Shown here piece after piece: positions 42,899 to 54,506 of a stretch of DNA of 64,000 bases. This DNA comes from Ooceraea biroi (Eukaryota > Arthropoda > Insecta > Hymenoptera > Formicidae). The notes beneath the pieces were generated by a model that did no database searches, was not told where the DNA came from, and saw only the letters and a list, made by a program, of their open reading frames with translations. The stretch's first letter is position 1. Every line of letters begins with the position of its first letter. The stretch is taken from contig NC_039513.1 of the NCBI RefSeq assembly GCF_003672135.1, positions 62,001-126,000 on the forward strand, in the 5' to 3' direction. The position numbers and the translations under genes were made by a program.

Positions 42899-43441
42899 GC
42901 GTCAAGTGCACGAATGAGCATTAATATATCTAGACCTAGCATTATGTCCGCAGAGTAAAGTTGACAGTTGGTAGTTTAAAATAATATAATTTTATTTAAT
43001 ATTAAATTTAAATTTAATTTTAATTTAATATTAATTTAATATTAAATTAAATTAATTTATTTATTTAATATTAAAGTAATTTTATTTATAAATTCTTTTT
43101 TTATTCTTAAGTTCCTGTCGATTTTGCAATTTTTCTTTATTGAAATGAAACAATTTTATGTACACTTAACGCCATTTTCTGATATTGCTTTTGCACAAAA
43201 TATTTTTTATACATAAATATTAAAATAAAGTATAGGTATGTTCCTTACTTAATAATGATTTTCTGATAACACAAATTGTATTCAAAACTTTTTATACAAG
43301 CGATCTACATGTGTACTTAATGTCAGTTTTACCTTTCTTGAGAATTTTTAAAAGAAAGAAGATTTTTAGAAAAAGGCGTCAGTTTTACTTTTTTTTGTAC
43401 GTACTGAAGTGGAAATGTAAGAGAGAGTATGCACAATATTA
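42899..43441. other. AT-rich with a mariner-like remnant
   Basis: 43108-43160 (AAGTTCCTGTCGATTTTGCA, TTGAAATGAAACAAT) resembles the start of the element at 43442, so it is an older copy without clear ends. Confidence 0.4.
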
Positions 43442-43687
43442 TTAGGTCAGCGCCTAAGTTCTTGCTGATTTTGCAATTTCTCTTCATCGAAATGAAGCAA
43501 TCGATACAAATAATAATAATAATAATGATAATAATAATAATAATAATAAATCAATCAATCAAAGTATTTTTCATCATTTTCTACTTTTTTCATCTTTCTG
43601 GCAACATACAAATACCACATCGAAAGAAAGAGTTTTCGAGGTGATTCATTCATCGATTCATTGGTAAAAACTTATACACCGACCTAA
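43442..43687. mobile_element. 246-bp mariner-like MITE (TTAGGTC ends, TA duplication)
   Basis: TTAGGTCAGCGCCTAAGTTC at the left and CCGACCTAA at the right, with TA on both sides. TTCTTGCTGATTTTGCAATT is typical of mariner terminal text. The middle is a TAA triplet run (43507-43550). Confidence 0.7.
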
Positions 43688-44963
43688 TATTGATTTCATA
43701 GTTATATTTAATATATTTTATATTTACATGTTTTATAAAATAATTGTTATAAAGATAAAAAATATTTTTAAGAAATGAAGGAAAGTTGCACCGAATACAA
43801 AAACTTCAAAGACAACATTCAGTGACTCCAAATTTTTCTGAGTTAAAATTACACTTGAAACAAAATTATTGTAAATGTTCTACATTAAATTTTTTCTAAA
43901 TTACATGTTATTTTATAAATTTTTTGTTTGTCCATATAAATGTGATGTATTTTTGCACAATTAAGACAGCTTTGATCAATGATGATTTAACGACATAAAT
44001 GAATAAATTAATATACTAAGTTGCAAGAATTATAAATATTTTGTTTATTAATTCAATTTACATGAGCCATCTACCAATTGGTCTCTAGAATCTGACTTAA
44101 ACAATATAAACAAATAATACAAACAAATAATACAAACTATAATGTATTATAAATCAAATTTAAAGTTGATATAAAAAGTGGTTTGCGAAGCGATGATTGA
44201 TTTGCCAATCAAAAAATTCATAATTTCTAATTTTTAAAACTTATTACCTACACAGGTAAAATACACTTAAAAATAATAAGATGGTTTTATCTCTTTATCT
44301 AAATTATGGTCGTAAATTAATTCAATTTTTATAGATCTGTCTCATTTTGTTTTGAGAATTTTAGCTTTGTAAAAGTAAATCGCACTAACTTTTACGCTGT
44401 AATGTTGATATTTGAGATGTGATATAAAATAAAAATGACCCTGGCTCTGGCAACATGTATTACTACAAAATTACATTATGAGGGATGAGAGATTTAAAAT
44501 TGGGAAATTAAATTGTAATCTAGATCGTAAAGTAGACCGTAAATGCATTTACGAATATGGTGAATTATTGGAATGAAGCATTGTAGATATCTGCGTACAT
44601 AACATTGTAAATACATGTTCCTGTGCGAACAGTATAAATATTCATAAGGGAAATATGTAAGAAACATAGATAATAGGCTAGAAGAAAAGAAAATACAGGA
44701 AAAAAGATATAATTGCAAATCTGCAATTATTAAATAGATTTATTAATTATTATTAATAAATAAACTGTAGAAAACTTGATACAATTGGAGTAGTCTGTAC
44801 AAGAGCAACATAAGAAATAAGATGCATCACAAAGAAAAAAAGTAAAAAAAAAGGAAGGTAAATATGTGTAGATGATAATAGAGAGAAGGATGCAATAAAC
44901 GACAAAAAAGTGAATTAACAAAGAAGGAATACGAGGAAACGCGAGAGAAAGGACAGTAACAGG
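43688..44963. other. AT-rich DNA
   Basis: No coding, RNA gene or repeat with ends recognised. Confidence 0.4.
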
Positions 44964-44971
44964 GTAGCGGT

Positions 44972-45258
44972 CAGGGTCGGAGTAAAGGGAGGCTAAGAGG
45001 GACTGTAGTCCCGGGCCCTCGCTTATTAGGGGGCCTCATCCGAGCATCATTCAAGGATACTTATTTTCCGAATAACTAAAAATAGTTTTTAAACGCTAAT
45101 GCAAGATTTTTAAATAAATTAAAGGTAATTAAAATTTTATTAGACTTTTATTTTATTACTAGCATTTATTTTACAAACTTTGTACCCCCGCGATTTTTCG
45201 TCAAAGGGCCTCCACGGAACCAATAGTTCTGGGCCTCAAAAACCTTAATTCGGCCCTG
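44972..45258. mobile_element. 287-bp hAT MITE (CAGGGTCGG ends), copy 2
   Basis: Starts CAGGGTCGGAGTAAAG and ends CTTAATTCGGCCCTG, with exact 8-bp duplication GTAGCGGT (44964-44971, 45259-45266). Same family and same orientation as 34792-35087. Confidence 0.92.
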
Positions 45259-45266
45259 GTAGCGGT

Positions 45267-45570
45267 ACAGATGTAGTGGAAGAAGAAAAACACGAGGATT
45301 TCCTGATTGGTGAGAGGCACTCGTATGCGCGCGCCGCTGCAGGCACTGACAGCATAAATCGGGAAAATTTCGGTGCGCGGAGTTCCTAGTTGGTATATGC
45401 GTTTATGTACACCCGCGTCATATAATATAGATATGTGTGTACGATTTTCTCCGATGGTATTCGTAGATGTTGCGAGTTGATTTATGGCTTGTCGTTGCCA
45501 CGGAAACCTCGATGTGACTGGATTGCACCATACCTTCATATCCGAGTCGACTCTGGTTTGCTTTATTCTC
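45267..45570 (+). promoter_or_regulatory. GC-rich island with second RFX X-box match
   Basis: GTTGCCACGGAAAC at 45494-45507 fits RYYNYY-N2-RRNRAC. The local text after the site (CTCGATGTGACTGG) loosely resembles the text after the 34444 site (CTCAAGTCAATTTGACTGGG). No exon recognised. Confidence 0.35.
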
Positions 45571-45990
45571 CACATATCGTCTCCCCTCTTCTTCTCTCCT
45601 TTCCTTCTTTCTTCCATCTCTCTCTCTCTCTCTCTCTCTCCCTCCCCCTCCCCCTCTCTCTCCTCCTCTCCTTTTTTCCTTCTTCCTTTCATCCTCCCTA
45701 TCCTCTCTCCTTTTCTCTTACCCCTTCTGCACTATTTCCCTTGCTCCCGCTCCCCTTCTGTTCCTCCCTTTCCATTCCTCCAATCGCTCGCTTTCTGTTT
45801 CTCTTTTCGTTCTTGCTTTCCCTTTCATTTTTCTCCATCTCCTCTCGTTCGCTTTATCTCTCTCTATTTTCTGATTTTCGTCTCCATATCTCCCACTCTC
45901 TTGCTCCTTCGCTTTCTCTTTCTCTCTTATATCTCATTCTCTTTTATTTCATTCCCTCTTGCATCCTTGTCACTCCCTCCTGCCCTTGCT
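45571..45990. repeat. Polypyrimidine tract, ~420 bp
   Basis: The plus strand is almost all C and T, with a (CT)n core at 45618-45641. Two overlapping open frames here of 190-200 codons are Ser/Leu/Phe/Pro-only and are artefacts. Confidence 0.9.
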
Positions 45991-46689
45991 TTTTGTTTTC
46001 TTCCTACATTTAACATGTTTTTATGTATAATTATCGATTTTTTCAAAAATAACTTGATTATCAATAATAATACGTTTTTAATTTTTCTTCCAGGTTAAAG
46101 AATTCTAGTATATAATACATGTATTTTCTAGATTACTTTTATTAGTTTATGTGTCATTCTGCGTTTATTGTTGATTGGGTTTTACGAGGCCAAGTGAATT
46201 AAACACGAGTCGATTTTGATAATCTTTATGTCTCAAACAATTACATGCCACACATTCGTTATAACAGAATATACCATAAATAGAAGCTGTTGCGCATCGA
46301 CCTTCTTCGAAAAAAGTGTTGCTAACTTAAAAAAAAAAACATACAAACCTACAGAAAGCGCTAACATGTATTTACACTTTCAGAATACATCTACTACTCA
46401 AAAAGTATCGAGACTGATCCAATAAAACGCAAATTATGAATTTATTCATCCAAATTTATTTCATCCCCTTCAAAATCATCCTCTCCCACTGTAAACACCT
46501 ATGCCAACATTTTTCAAATCCTCGGAGCACCTTTTGTAGTCGATTTCAGACCTTTTATAGCCTTCAAAAATCGCAGCGAATTATCTTTTATTACATCTAA
46601 TGATAAAAACGGTGCTCACGAAGTGGTAATTTCAGCCGAGGGAATAGAAAAAAGTTACACGGTCTGGCATCACTGATGTGAGTAGAAAG
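45991..46689. other. Unassigned, AT-rich
   Basis: Nothing recognised apart from short runs. Confidence 0.35.
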
Positions 46690-46996
46690 GGTGAGGTCAG
46701 AAAGCGTGCGACGATTCGCGAGACCATTCCCGCTCCATCCCCACCGCATGCTACAAAGCACGCTTTCTGGCACCGCTGCCTCACTGCGCCGTAACCAACA
46801 ACGAGCGCGCGACCCTCTTACTGACGGCCTCGCTGCACAAGCCGCGCTCTCATTCGTACTGATTCGGTAATCTTCTTTTATTAATAACTCGAAATTTTAT
46901 GTGGTTATTTGCAAAGTAGTACAGGATTTTTTAATTCAATTTGACGAGATCTACCTGTGGGCGAAAGGTTTTTACTGTTATGTGAAACATCCTGTA
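46690..46996. mobile_element. ACAGGGTG-family end (12706 subfamily)
   Basis: Ends ATGTGAAACATCCTGTA. CTCGCTGCACAAGCC, TTAATAACTCGAAATTTTAT and TTGCAAAGTAGTACAGGA echo the right half of the 12706-13365 element. Left border not found. Confidence 0.5.
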
Positions 46997-47010
46997 CATA
47001 TATATATATA

Positions 47011-47877
47011 TACAGGGTGGCCCATTTTAATTTATACAGTCGATTTTTTAAAAAACTAAAAGAGATACGAAAAAATGTTTCAGACAGACATGTCACGATT
47101 TCGAGGGGGACATAAGATGATACCATTGGTTTGACCTTGAATAGTCGTTTGAAGGTCACGCGAAGATCACCTTCAATTTCTTAAATTGAATCCCCAACTT
47201 TTTATTGCAGATTCTTATTCTCCATCGAAAAGTAAGTAACTTTTGTTTGAAACATTTTTCCGAAAAATGTCATCTTATGTCCTTAAAATGTCCTCAAAAC
47301 TCATCTTGAAGATCATTTTAAGGACATAAGATGACATTTTTCGGAAAAATATTTCAGACAAAAGTTGCATGTTTTCTCGCGTAGAATCCGAATCCGTAAT
47401 AAAAAAATACCATGTTTCGTTAAAAAAAATTTCAGAATTCTAACTTCCGGTCTGAAATTTTTTTTAACGAAACATGGTATTTTTTTATTACGGATTCGGA
47501 TTCTACGCGAGAAAACATGCAACTTTTGTCTGAAATATTTTTCCGAAAAATGTCATCTTATGTCCTTAAAATGATCTTCAAGATGAGTTTTGAGGACATT
47601 TTAAGGACATAAGATGACATTTTTCGGAAAAATGTTTCAAACAAAAGTTACTTACTTTTCGATGGAGAATAAGAATCTGCAATAAAAAGTTGGGGATTCA
47701 ATTTAAGAAATTGAAGGTGATCTTCGCGTGACCTTCAAACGACTATTCAAGGTCAAACCAATGGTATCATCTTATGTCCCCCTCGAAATCGTGACATGTC
47801 TGTCTGAAACATTTTTTCGTATCTCTTTTAGTTTTTTAAAAAAATCGACTGTATAAATTAAAATGGGCCACCCTGTA
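47011..47877. mobile_element. 867-bp palindromic ACAGGGTG element
   Basis: TACAGGGTGGCCCATTTTAA and its inverse form the ends. The arms pair nearly perfectly over their full length. Inside, GGACATAAGATGACATTTTT occurs in four inverted positions, so smaller palindromes sit within the large one. The interior shares the family module (GGTTTGACCTTGA, GAGGGGGACATAAGATG). TA flanks. Reading frames on either strand mirror each other and do not code. Confidence 0.9.
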
Positions 47878-47977
47878 TATATATATACACATATACGAAA
47901 TTTACGCGACTATTATAATAAATTATATACATATATATGTATATATATATATATACATATATATATACACACACATA

Positions 47978-48413
47978 TACAGGGTGTCCCAGACCTACCG
48001 TATCACCGGTTAATGGTAGATTCCTGAGGTGATTCTGAGACGAATGTTCCTCTTGCAAAATGTCGAGGGTGGCGTAGTTTCGGCGCTACGAAGGGTTGTA
48101 GTTATCCTATCCTTGTGTAGAATTTTCCCGCGTTCAGTGACGGTGGGTCGAAGGGGTCCCGCGCATCGCGCACACTTCAATTTGAACAGCCGCGAAAAAT
48201 TAAGATCAAATTGAAGTGTGCGCGATACGCGGGACCCCTTCGATCCACCGTCACTGAACGCGGGAAAATTCTACACAAGGATAGGATAACTACAACCCTT
48301 CGTAGTGCCGAAACTACGCCACCCTCGACATTTTGCAAGAGGAACATTCGTCTCAGAATCACTTCAGGAATCTACCATTAACCGGTGATACGGTAGGTCT
48401 GGGACACCCTGTA
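47978..48413. mobile_element. 436-bp palindromic ACAGGGTG element
   Basis: Ends TACAGGGTGTCCCAGACCTA, sharing 18 bp with the DD41D element at 13371. The arms are nearly identical, with a GC-rich core (GGGGTCCCGCGCATCGCGC). Interior GGTTAATGGTAGATTCCTGA is also found, altered, in the 25633 element. It is separated from the previous palindrome by 100 bp of AT repeats. Confidence 0.9.
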
Positions 48414-48580
48414 TATAGAGAAAGTTTTATAATTAATAATAAAATAATATATATAATTGAATAATTTACGATACAGTTTTACTTTGTTTATCAATAATAA
48501 GATTATTTCTAATAATATATAAAGTGTTTTCTCATTCAATACTATATATATATTATTATTTCGCCAGCAAATCATTAACA

Positions 48581-48643
48581 TTGGTAATATTTCAGTGATT
48601 GTATCGATCAATCTAGTCGATACAATCACTAAAATATTACCAA
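48581..48643. repeat. 27-bp-arm hairpin
   Basis: TTGGTAATATTTCAGTGATT...TCGA pairs with TCGATACAATCACTAAAATA... around a 9-bp loop. Flanked by TCTCATTCAAT on both sides (48530, 48648), which suggests a small insertion with a duplicated target. Confidence 0.65.
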
Positions 48644-48659
48644 TTTTCTCATTCAATTG

Positions 48660-49883
48660 AATTGGATTTCGTCGTTGACAAGGAAATGCATTAGGATAAA
48701 GTTATTATATAAAATTATTATAAGGATATTATAAGATTCCAATTATGGGTAAAGTACAGGATGTTTCAGATGGCAAAACTTTATGAACACATTTTATTCA
48801 ACGTAAAAGGTGAAAAAGGTCATATAAACTTAGGTGTGGAAACGCATTCTTTCTAAATTATGAAAAACTTTTGTTTATAATTTTGACGAATACCTATATC
48901 AGTCAGGTTTAGTGTCATAAATATAGGTTTATAAGTTATAAATATAAATTATAAATAAGTTTAGAATTATAAATATTACTGTCAATTCTCTTTTGTTAGA
49001 GATAAACAATAATAGTCCTTGTTATCGGATGGTCTGTTTGAAATTAGAATTAATGTCGCAATGAATATGAAGATTACTTTTTAATTTTTTATTTGAGTAT
49101 TTGAGATTAAAATAATGTTTATCAAGATGATAATTTATTTAATATAATATAAGCAAACTATCTACTATACATATAAGCCAGCTAATAGAAACTAAAGGAT
49201 AATATTAATCGAAAAGTAAGTAAATAATTAAGACAAATAGAAAAAAATTCAAGAATTATAAATATTATTGTTTTATTGAAGGATTTTGAAAACAATTCTT
49301 CTGTAATTCTTCCACATACATAAAATTTCGTTGCTAGCAAATTATCCCTTACTAGTAAGTTTTGTTTACTGGTACCTGCAATAAAGCACTTTCTCGATTT
49401 TTGATATATCGATACTTTTAACAGACGAAATTTACGTGAACTATTATAATAAATTATTATAATAATTATCAATAGTTGAATGAAAATCATGGTATTATTA
49501 TATCTTACAATTAGTATCAATTTTCGTGTTATGTGTGAGTATTATTGAAAATTTCCTTCATGAATTGGTTTTTTTATCTTAAAACTGACAAAAAAGTTTT
49601 GGAAATACAACTCTCTGTGATTATTAAAAGATGTTCCACTACGAAATGAAAATAAAGTTACGAAGATATTTCAGACGGTAATATTTAACAATATATATAT
49701 ATATATACATATAAGATTTTTCATTTGTGTATTGTGTATGTATTTATATGTAGAAATAAAACATGATCCATACACACGTAAAAAAACAAACAACAATGAA
49801 AAGTCACGAAAAGATAAAGATATTGATCTTGGGAGATTGAAAGAATGAAATACTGTATGAATTATTGCTAAAATATATATCTC
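48660..49883. other. AT-rich DNA
   Basis: A lone GTACAGGATGTTTCAGATGG at 48756 resembles a degraded family end. Otherwise nothing recognised. Confidence 0.35.
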
Positions 49884-50620
49884 TAGGAATTTAGTATTAG
49901 TATTAGGATTTAATACAAAACGCGGATTATTATAAATTAGAGATGTCAATATCGAGAAAAAATATCGAATATGAATATATTCATCAATTTTAAAAGTATT
50001 TATGTTAATATCGAATAAAATATCGAATAATCAATATCTTTTTATAAAAGCTATAAAAACTCTATCATGACACTTTTATCTGTTTTATAATAAATAAAAA
50101 GTGTAGGGAAGAAATATTTTATTCTATTAAAATTAATTAAGAAAATAGATAATATTTTAATTAAGAAATTAAAATAGAAAAATATTTAAAATATTAATTA
50201 TGAAGCTTATAATTGGGAATATTCACTCTTCATTCAATCTTCGTCTCTTTTTAATGTGCCCTTTAGAAAGAGACGAAAGACGAGTTAAGCTACAGTTAAA
50301 GTTAAGCAATGTTGATGCAATCGGGCCTAAATTTTAAGTTTTGCCTTAAAATCTCATTGTAAATGACGCACTATGCAAATATGTAAGTTTGTTTGAATAT
50401 ACTTTATAAATATAGACTTATTGACTAGTTTTCAAAAATATTCATTTATACTTGTTTAAATTCTTCAAAAGCATTCATTCGATATTTTATTCATATTTTT
50501 TGCATTCGATATTTTCATATAGAAGTTGAAAAAATATCGATAATATCGAATATCGATAAACATCTCTATCTCGTAGGAATTTAGTATTAGTATTAGGATT
50601 TAATACAAAACGCGGATTAT
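49884..50620. repeat. 47-bp direct repeat flanking a TATCGA-rich insertion
   Basis: TAGGAATTTAGTATTAGTAT... (47 bp, ending CGCGGATTAT) occurs at 49884-49930 and 50574-50620. Between them, 49937-50570 begins AGAGATGTCAATATCGAG and ends TCGATAAACATCTCTA, a weak inverted pair. Both inner ends are rich in AATATCGAATA. The flanks are too long for a target duplication, so this is more likely a duplication or a larger element with direct ends. Confidence 0.65.
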
Positions 50621-50644
50621 CATGAATATCTTCGCTTTCGTCTC

Positions 50645-50891
50645 GGTGTCATTTGCGATACGCAAGGAAGCATCCTGCTGGAGACGACAAATTTGCATTT
50701 ATGTGCCGTATGAGCAACGTGTCATCAAATAAACGTATCGACACAAAACACGTATATCTGTCAATGCACAATCCGCATAGCACACATAGAAGCGCTACAC
50801 GCGGTCGAAGCAAGCTGGTAGTAGGGGTTGTGTGTGACGTCCTAGTAGCGATGACACAACGATGGGATAGCCAGTAAGACAACGAAAGACG

Positions 50892-50950
<59 letters not shown>

Positions 50951-52545
50951 GGACACGGCGGAGAAAGCGGCCGATGGAGATAACGAAAGATGAAGAAGAA
51001 GGCAAACAGGCGACGGAGATCATACAGCGCCAGTTTCTACCATATCAAGAGAGAATGCCAGAGAAAAGGAGATGCGATACAACGATCGTGATGCTCAGAG
51101 AGGGAAACCTCTCCTTCTATCATTGTGGCTCCACCCACATACCACCACCGCCTCTCAGAGTCGAAGCGCACAATCTGGCAACAGTGGTTTGCTATAACCG
51201 ATATTGTAACCGTGGATTGAATGGAGGGGAACTAGGACTCGTTCTTTCTCTCTCAGATGAAACTGTTCCACCAGCGACATCCTTTGGTCGCTCGGAGGAG
51301 AGTGACCCTTCGTCTAACACACCTAACCCTTAAATTCTTTCCCCTGCTCCGTTTCATTTCAACCAATATATATATATATATATATCCCTGCAGCGCGTCG
51401 CGCTCTATTGCTCCTCTCTCTCACCGACATGGCCACGTTCTCCCCTTCATTGTTAACTACACCTCCCCTCCGCCAGATGGCGATCAAACAAGGCGTGCCT
51501 TGCTATGTGTGCGTCACGATTCTCCCGCACATCGATGGGGCCTACTATTATATGACGATGTCACGCTCCTTCACTATCTCGAATAGTGATTTCACTCATC
51601 CATATAGAAACGAAAACGGTGATATGTGACGCGCATGCGTATACGTACGTACGACAGAGATCGACGACAAGGACACATGCCATACGTCAGGCGTCTATAT
51701 ACTCAGTGTGCGGGACAGAAATGGAAGAGAGTGCTATAGTGGGAGTGAAATGGTGAGGCGAAAGCAATGAAGAGATAAAGAACGTAGTAGAGGAAGCGAA
51801 CAAGAGCAACACTGTCTGCCCCAAATGGCCTCTCACTAGACAGTATTACATTCAACCGTTAGCAGGACTAATACTACCTAACGAGGAATAATCAATCAGT
51901 GAAGTAACTGAAATCGACCATCAGCGAATACCGAAAGAATACGTTCATTTTTTCTTTATTTTTTACTTATTTAGTGGGCAAAGCGTGGTATAGTAGACAG
52001 CGCACGAGTCTATAAAGTCGAAGGTCCCGGGTTCTATTCCTGGCAGAACCGAAAAAATTCTATACACTCACTCTTTTCTCAAAAGGCAACGGCAAACCAC
52101 CGAGAGTATCTTGCTAAGAAAACTTCTCTAAACAAAGCCGTTCGAAATCGGCGTTAGATCCCGCATATATGTGCATAATCTGTGTGTGCAACACACATAT
52201 ATACGAAAAAGAGAAGTCACCATGTCCTGTCAAGGGCGGTAGGACTGAGGAGACTTATTTAGTATTTTTTGTGTTTTTTCGCTTTCGAAATATGAAGTAC
52301 TGTTTCATCAGTAATATTAATATGTATTCCTGTCGTATCAGCTCTGTATAGCCTTCATATCATGTCGCTACACACCTAACCTACACTGCTAAACCTCAGC
52401 CCGTGAGACGTACGAATGTGCGCGTCTAATAGATAGAAAATCTCCATGGAGGACGATCTTACAAACGCGCGCAAGGCATAAAAGAGTGCGTGCATCAAAG
52501 AAAAGAAGGAAAAATAGCAGCAAACAGAGAGGAAGAAAGGGAGAG

Positions 52546-52587
<42 letters not shown>

Positions 52588-53413
52588 AGAGATCGAAGAA
52601 TGCTGGGTGACTGCACAGCCGTTGTTTTGGAACGTTCCTTCCGGTGAGCATCCGGATCGATGGCAGATTCCAAGTCGGGATACATCACTCAACGACGCAA
52701 GCAAACGTATGCAGGTACGTATGTAGATACACACTTGGAAAGGAATCTCGTGTTGCCAGAAAAGCGATACAATCGACAAGTCGCAGCACGCCACCACAAG
52801 GACTCGACACCCGTTATCGGTCTATGAACGGAGAAGTCTTACCATCTCCCTCTTACCATCTTTCTATCGCCTGGCTCTCGACGGGGGAAAGGGAAGGAAG
52901 AAGTGGCGGGGCGAGCAGAACGCATCGCATTCAAGTCGCACGCGCGTGGAACACTCCGACCGGTTGATTGTGGCCTGCGGTCGGCTTCAGTGGATTCGAG
53001 AATCGTACGAGATGTGGTCGTATCGTTCTGGTTGTTGATCATTTCTCGGCTCGCGCACGTCATCGTCGCCGTCGTCGTCGTATCAACGTCTCGTCGTCGT
53101 AATGTGCTTATGACGGAGTGATGAATGGCCGACGTCGCTGCAGTGTCATGAGCAGAGTAGTGACAGTGTACGTCGTATCCCCAATGGACGATGACGACTA
53201 ACGTAGCAGCAGCAGCAGCAGCAGGACGAGTAGTATCGCGCGATGGTCATTGATTGCAGACGCGCAACCGAAAACAGTGTGCTTTGTGTGATTAGTGCGT
53301 TTCTTTGTACACATATATAACAAATACATCGTCGAGCATTCTTGGATTACATGTCGTGGAAAGGAATTCCTTGTTTCGAGGCAAGGATAATGTGAGATCG
53401 CAGTTGCCTCATG
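50645..53413 (+). promoter_or_regulatory. GC-rich region, possible host promoter and first exon
   Basis: GC is clearly higher than anywhere else in the right half. It contains (GA)n at 50893-50947 and 52549-52581, CG-rich text at 52860-53110 with GTCGTCGTCG runs, and a (CAG)n at 53203-53223. At 53408-53420 CTCATGG|GTGAGT is a strong splice donor followed at once by AT-rich, intron-like DNA. GA repeats bind GAGA-type factors in insects. No conserved coding exon was seen, so it would be a 5' untranslated exon. Confidence 0.35.
51973..52165 (+). repeat. tRNA-derived SINE
   Basis: The head has an A-box-like GCGTGGTATAGTAGACAGCG and a B box GGTCCCGGGTTCTATTCC at the spacing of a pol III promoter, but no tRNA cloverleaf. 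The body is GGCAACGGCAAACCACCGAG and TATCTTGCTAAGAAAACTTC. Further similar text (CCATGTCCTGTCAAGGGCGG) to about 52250 could be its 3' part. No target duplication was fixed. Confidence 0.7.
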
Positions 53414-53538
53414 GGTGAGTTATTCCTAATTCTAAAATGTTAATAAAGATCGTTAGGAACACTGACGCAGTTTTCGAATGCATACTGTTTCTTCTGTTTT
53501 ATGTTCTAATTTTCAATGGAAAAATTGATGGCTAATAA

Positions 53539-54122
53539 CACAGTTCAACAAAAAAAAAACACCGGAGCGAGATTAGTAGTTTCTCATAGTTTTTTGGACG
53601 CTGAACACGAATCCGGTTTCCAAGTTGCTCCATCACGTCACAATTTTGAGAAATGTGCAATTAAAGTTGCAAAAAAGGACTATTTTGACAAACTTCATCA
53701 TATTATAGCTACAAAGTATGACGTGCTGGAGAAGTTTAATTACAATCAAAATAAAGTATGTTGTTAGGACTTTCATTCCTCAAAAGGAATGTTTGGTGTT
53801 GGTTATGGTTCATAAGATATCCATGGTTAAACATGGGATGTATTGTTACGAAAGTTAACTGTGACTTAGGCCACTGACAATTTATCTTTCAATTATGTTT
53901 TTTTAAACTTAAGGTTTTAGGTGGCTGAATACGAATCAAATGTCAAAATTGTCAAATTAGAAATGGTGGATTAAATGTGACGAATGTTAAACCTTAAAAA
54001 AATATTAGATTGTTACAAAAATTAATGTATAGATATCTTTTATGGCACTGAATAGGAATCCAATGTCGAAAATGCAAAATATTGGAATTAGTATAACGGA
54101 GAAAAATTAAATAATGTGTTTG

Positions 54123-54157
<35 letters not shown>

Positions 54158-54506
54158 CGACTAACTGAAGGACTCGAATTATTCGTATTCTCATATACTC
54201 CATATTTAACCATGGATATCTTATGAACCATAACCGACACCAAAAATTCCATTTGAGGGTTGAAAATCCTAATAACATACTTTATTTTAATTGCAATTAA
54301 ACTTCTCCAGCACGTCACATTTTGTAGCTATAATATCATAAAGTTGGTCAAAATAGCCCTTTTTGTAACTTTAATTGCAAATTTCTCAAAATTGTGACGT
54401 GATGGAGCACTTTGGAAACCGGATTCGTGTTCAGCGTCCAAAAAATTATAAAAAACAACTAGTCTCGTTCCGGAGTTCGAAAAATGTCATTTTTTGTTGA
54501 ACAGTG
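53539..54506. mobile_element. 968-bp palindromic element (CACNGTTCAACA ends)
   Basis: Starts CACAGTTCAACAAAAAA and ends TTTTTTGTTGAACAGTG. Arms of about 310 bp pair with some mismatches, sharing GGACGCTGAACACGAATCCG, CACGTCACAATTTTGAGAAA and ATGGTTCATAAGATATCCAT. A (GT)n(GC)n run at 54122-54160 lies in the loop. Not of the ACAGGGTG family. The 84-codon frame in the left arm is not a gene. Confidence 0.85.

Noticed and set aside
45435..46098. Two ~200-codon frames that look like membrane proteins
   Set aside because: Pyrimidine tract read in two frames; Ser/Leu/Phe/Pro bias with no domain.
51973..52060. tRNA gene
   Set aside because: B box is good but acceptor, D and anticodon stems do not form; it is followed by a SINE body.
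53516..53767. 83-codon frame
   Set aside because: Lies in the arm of a palindromic element and its mirror copy has frame-breaking changes.
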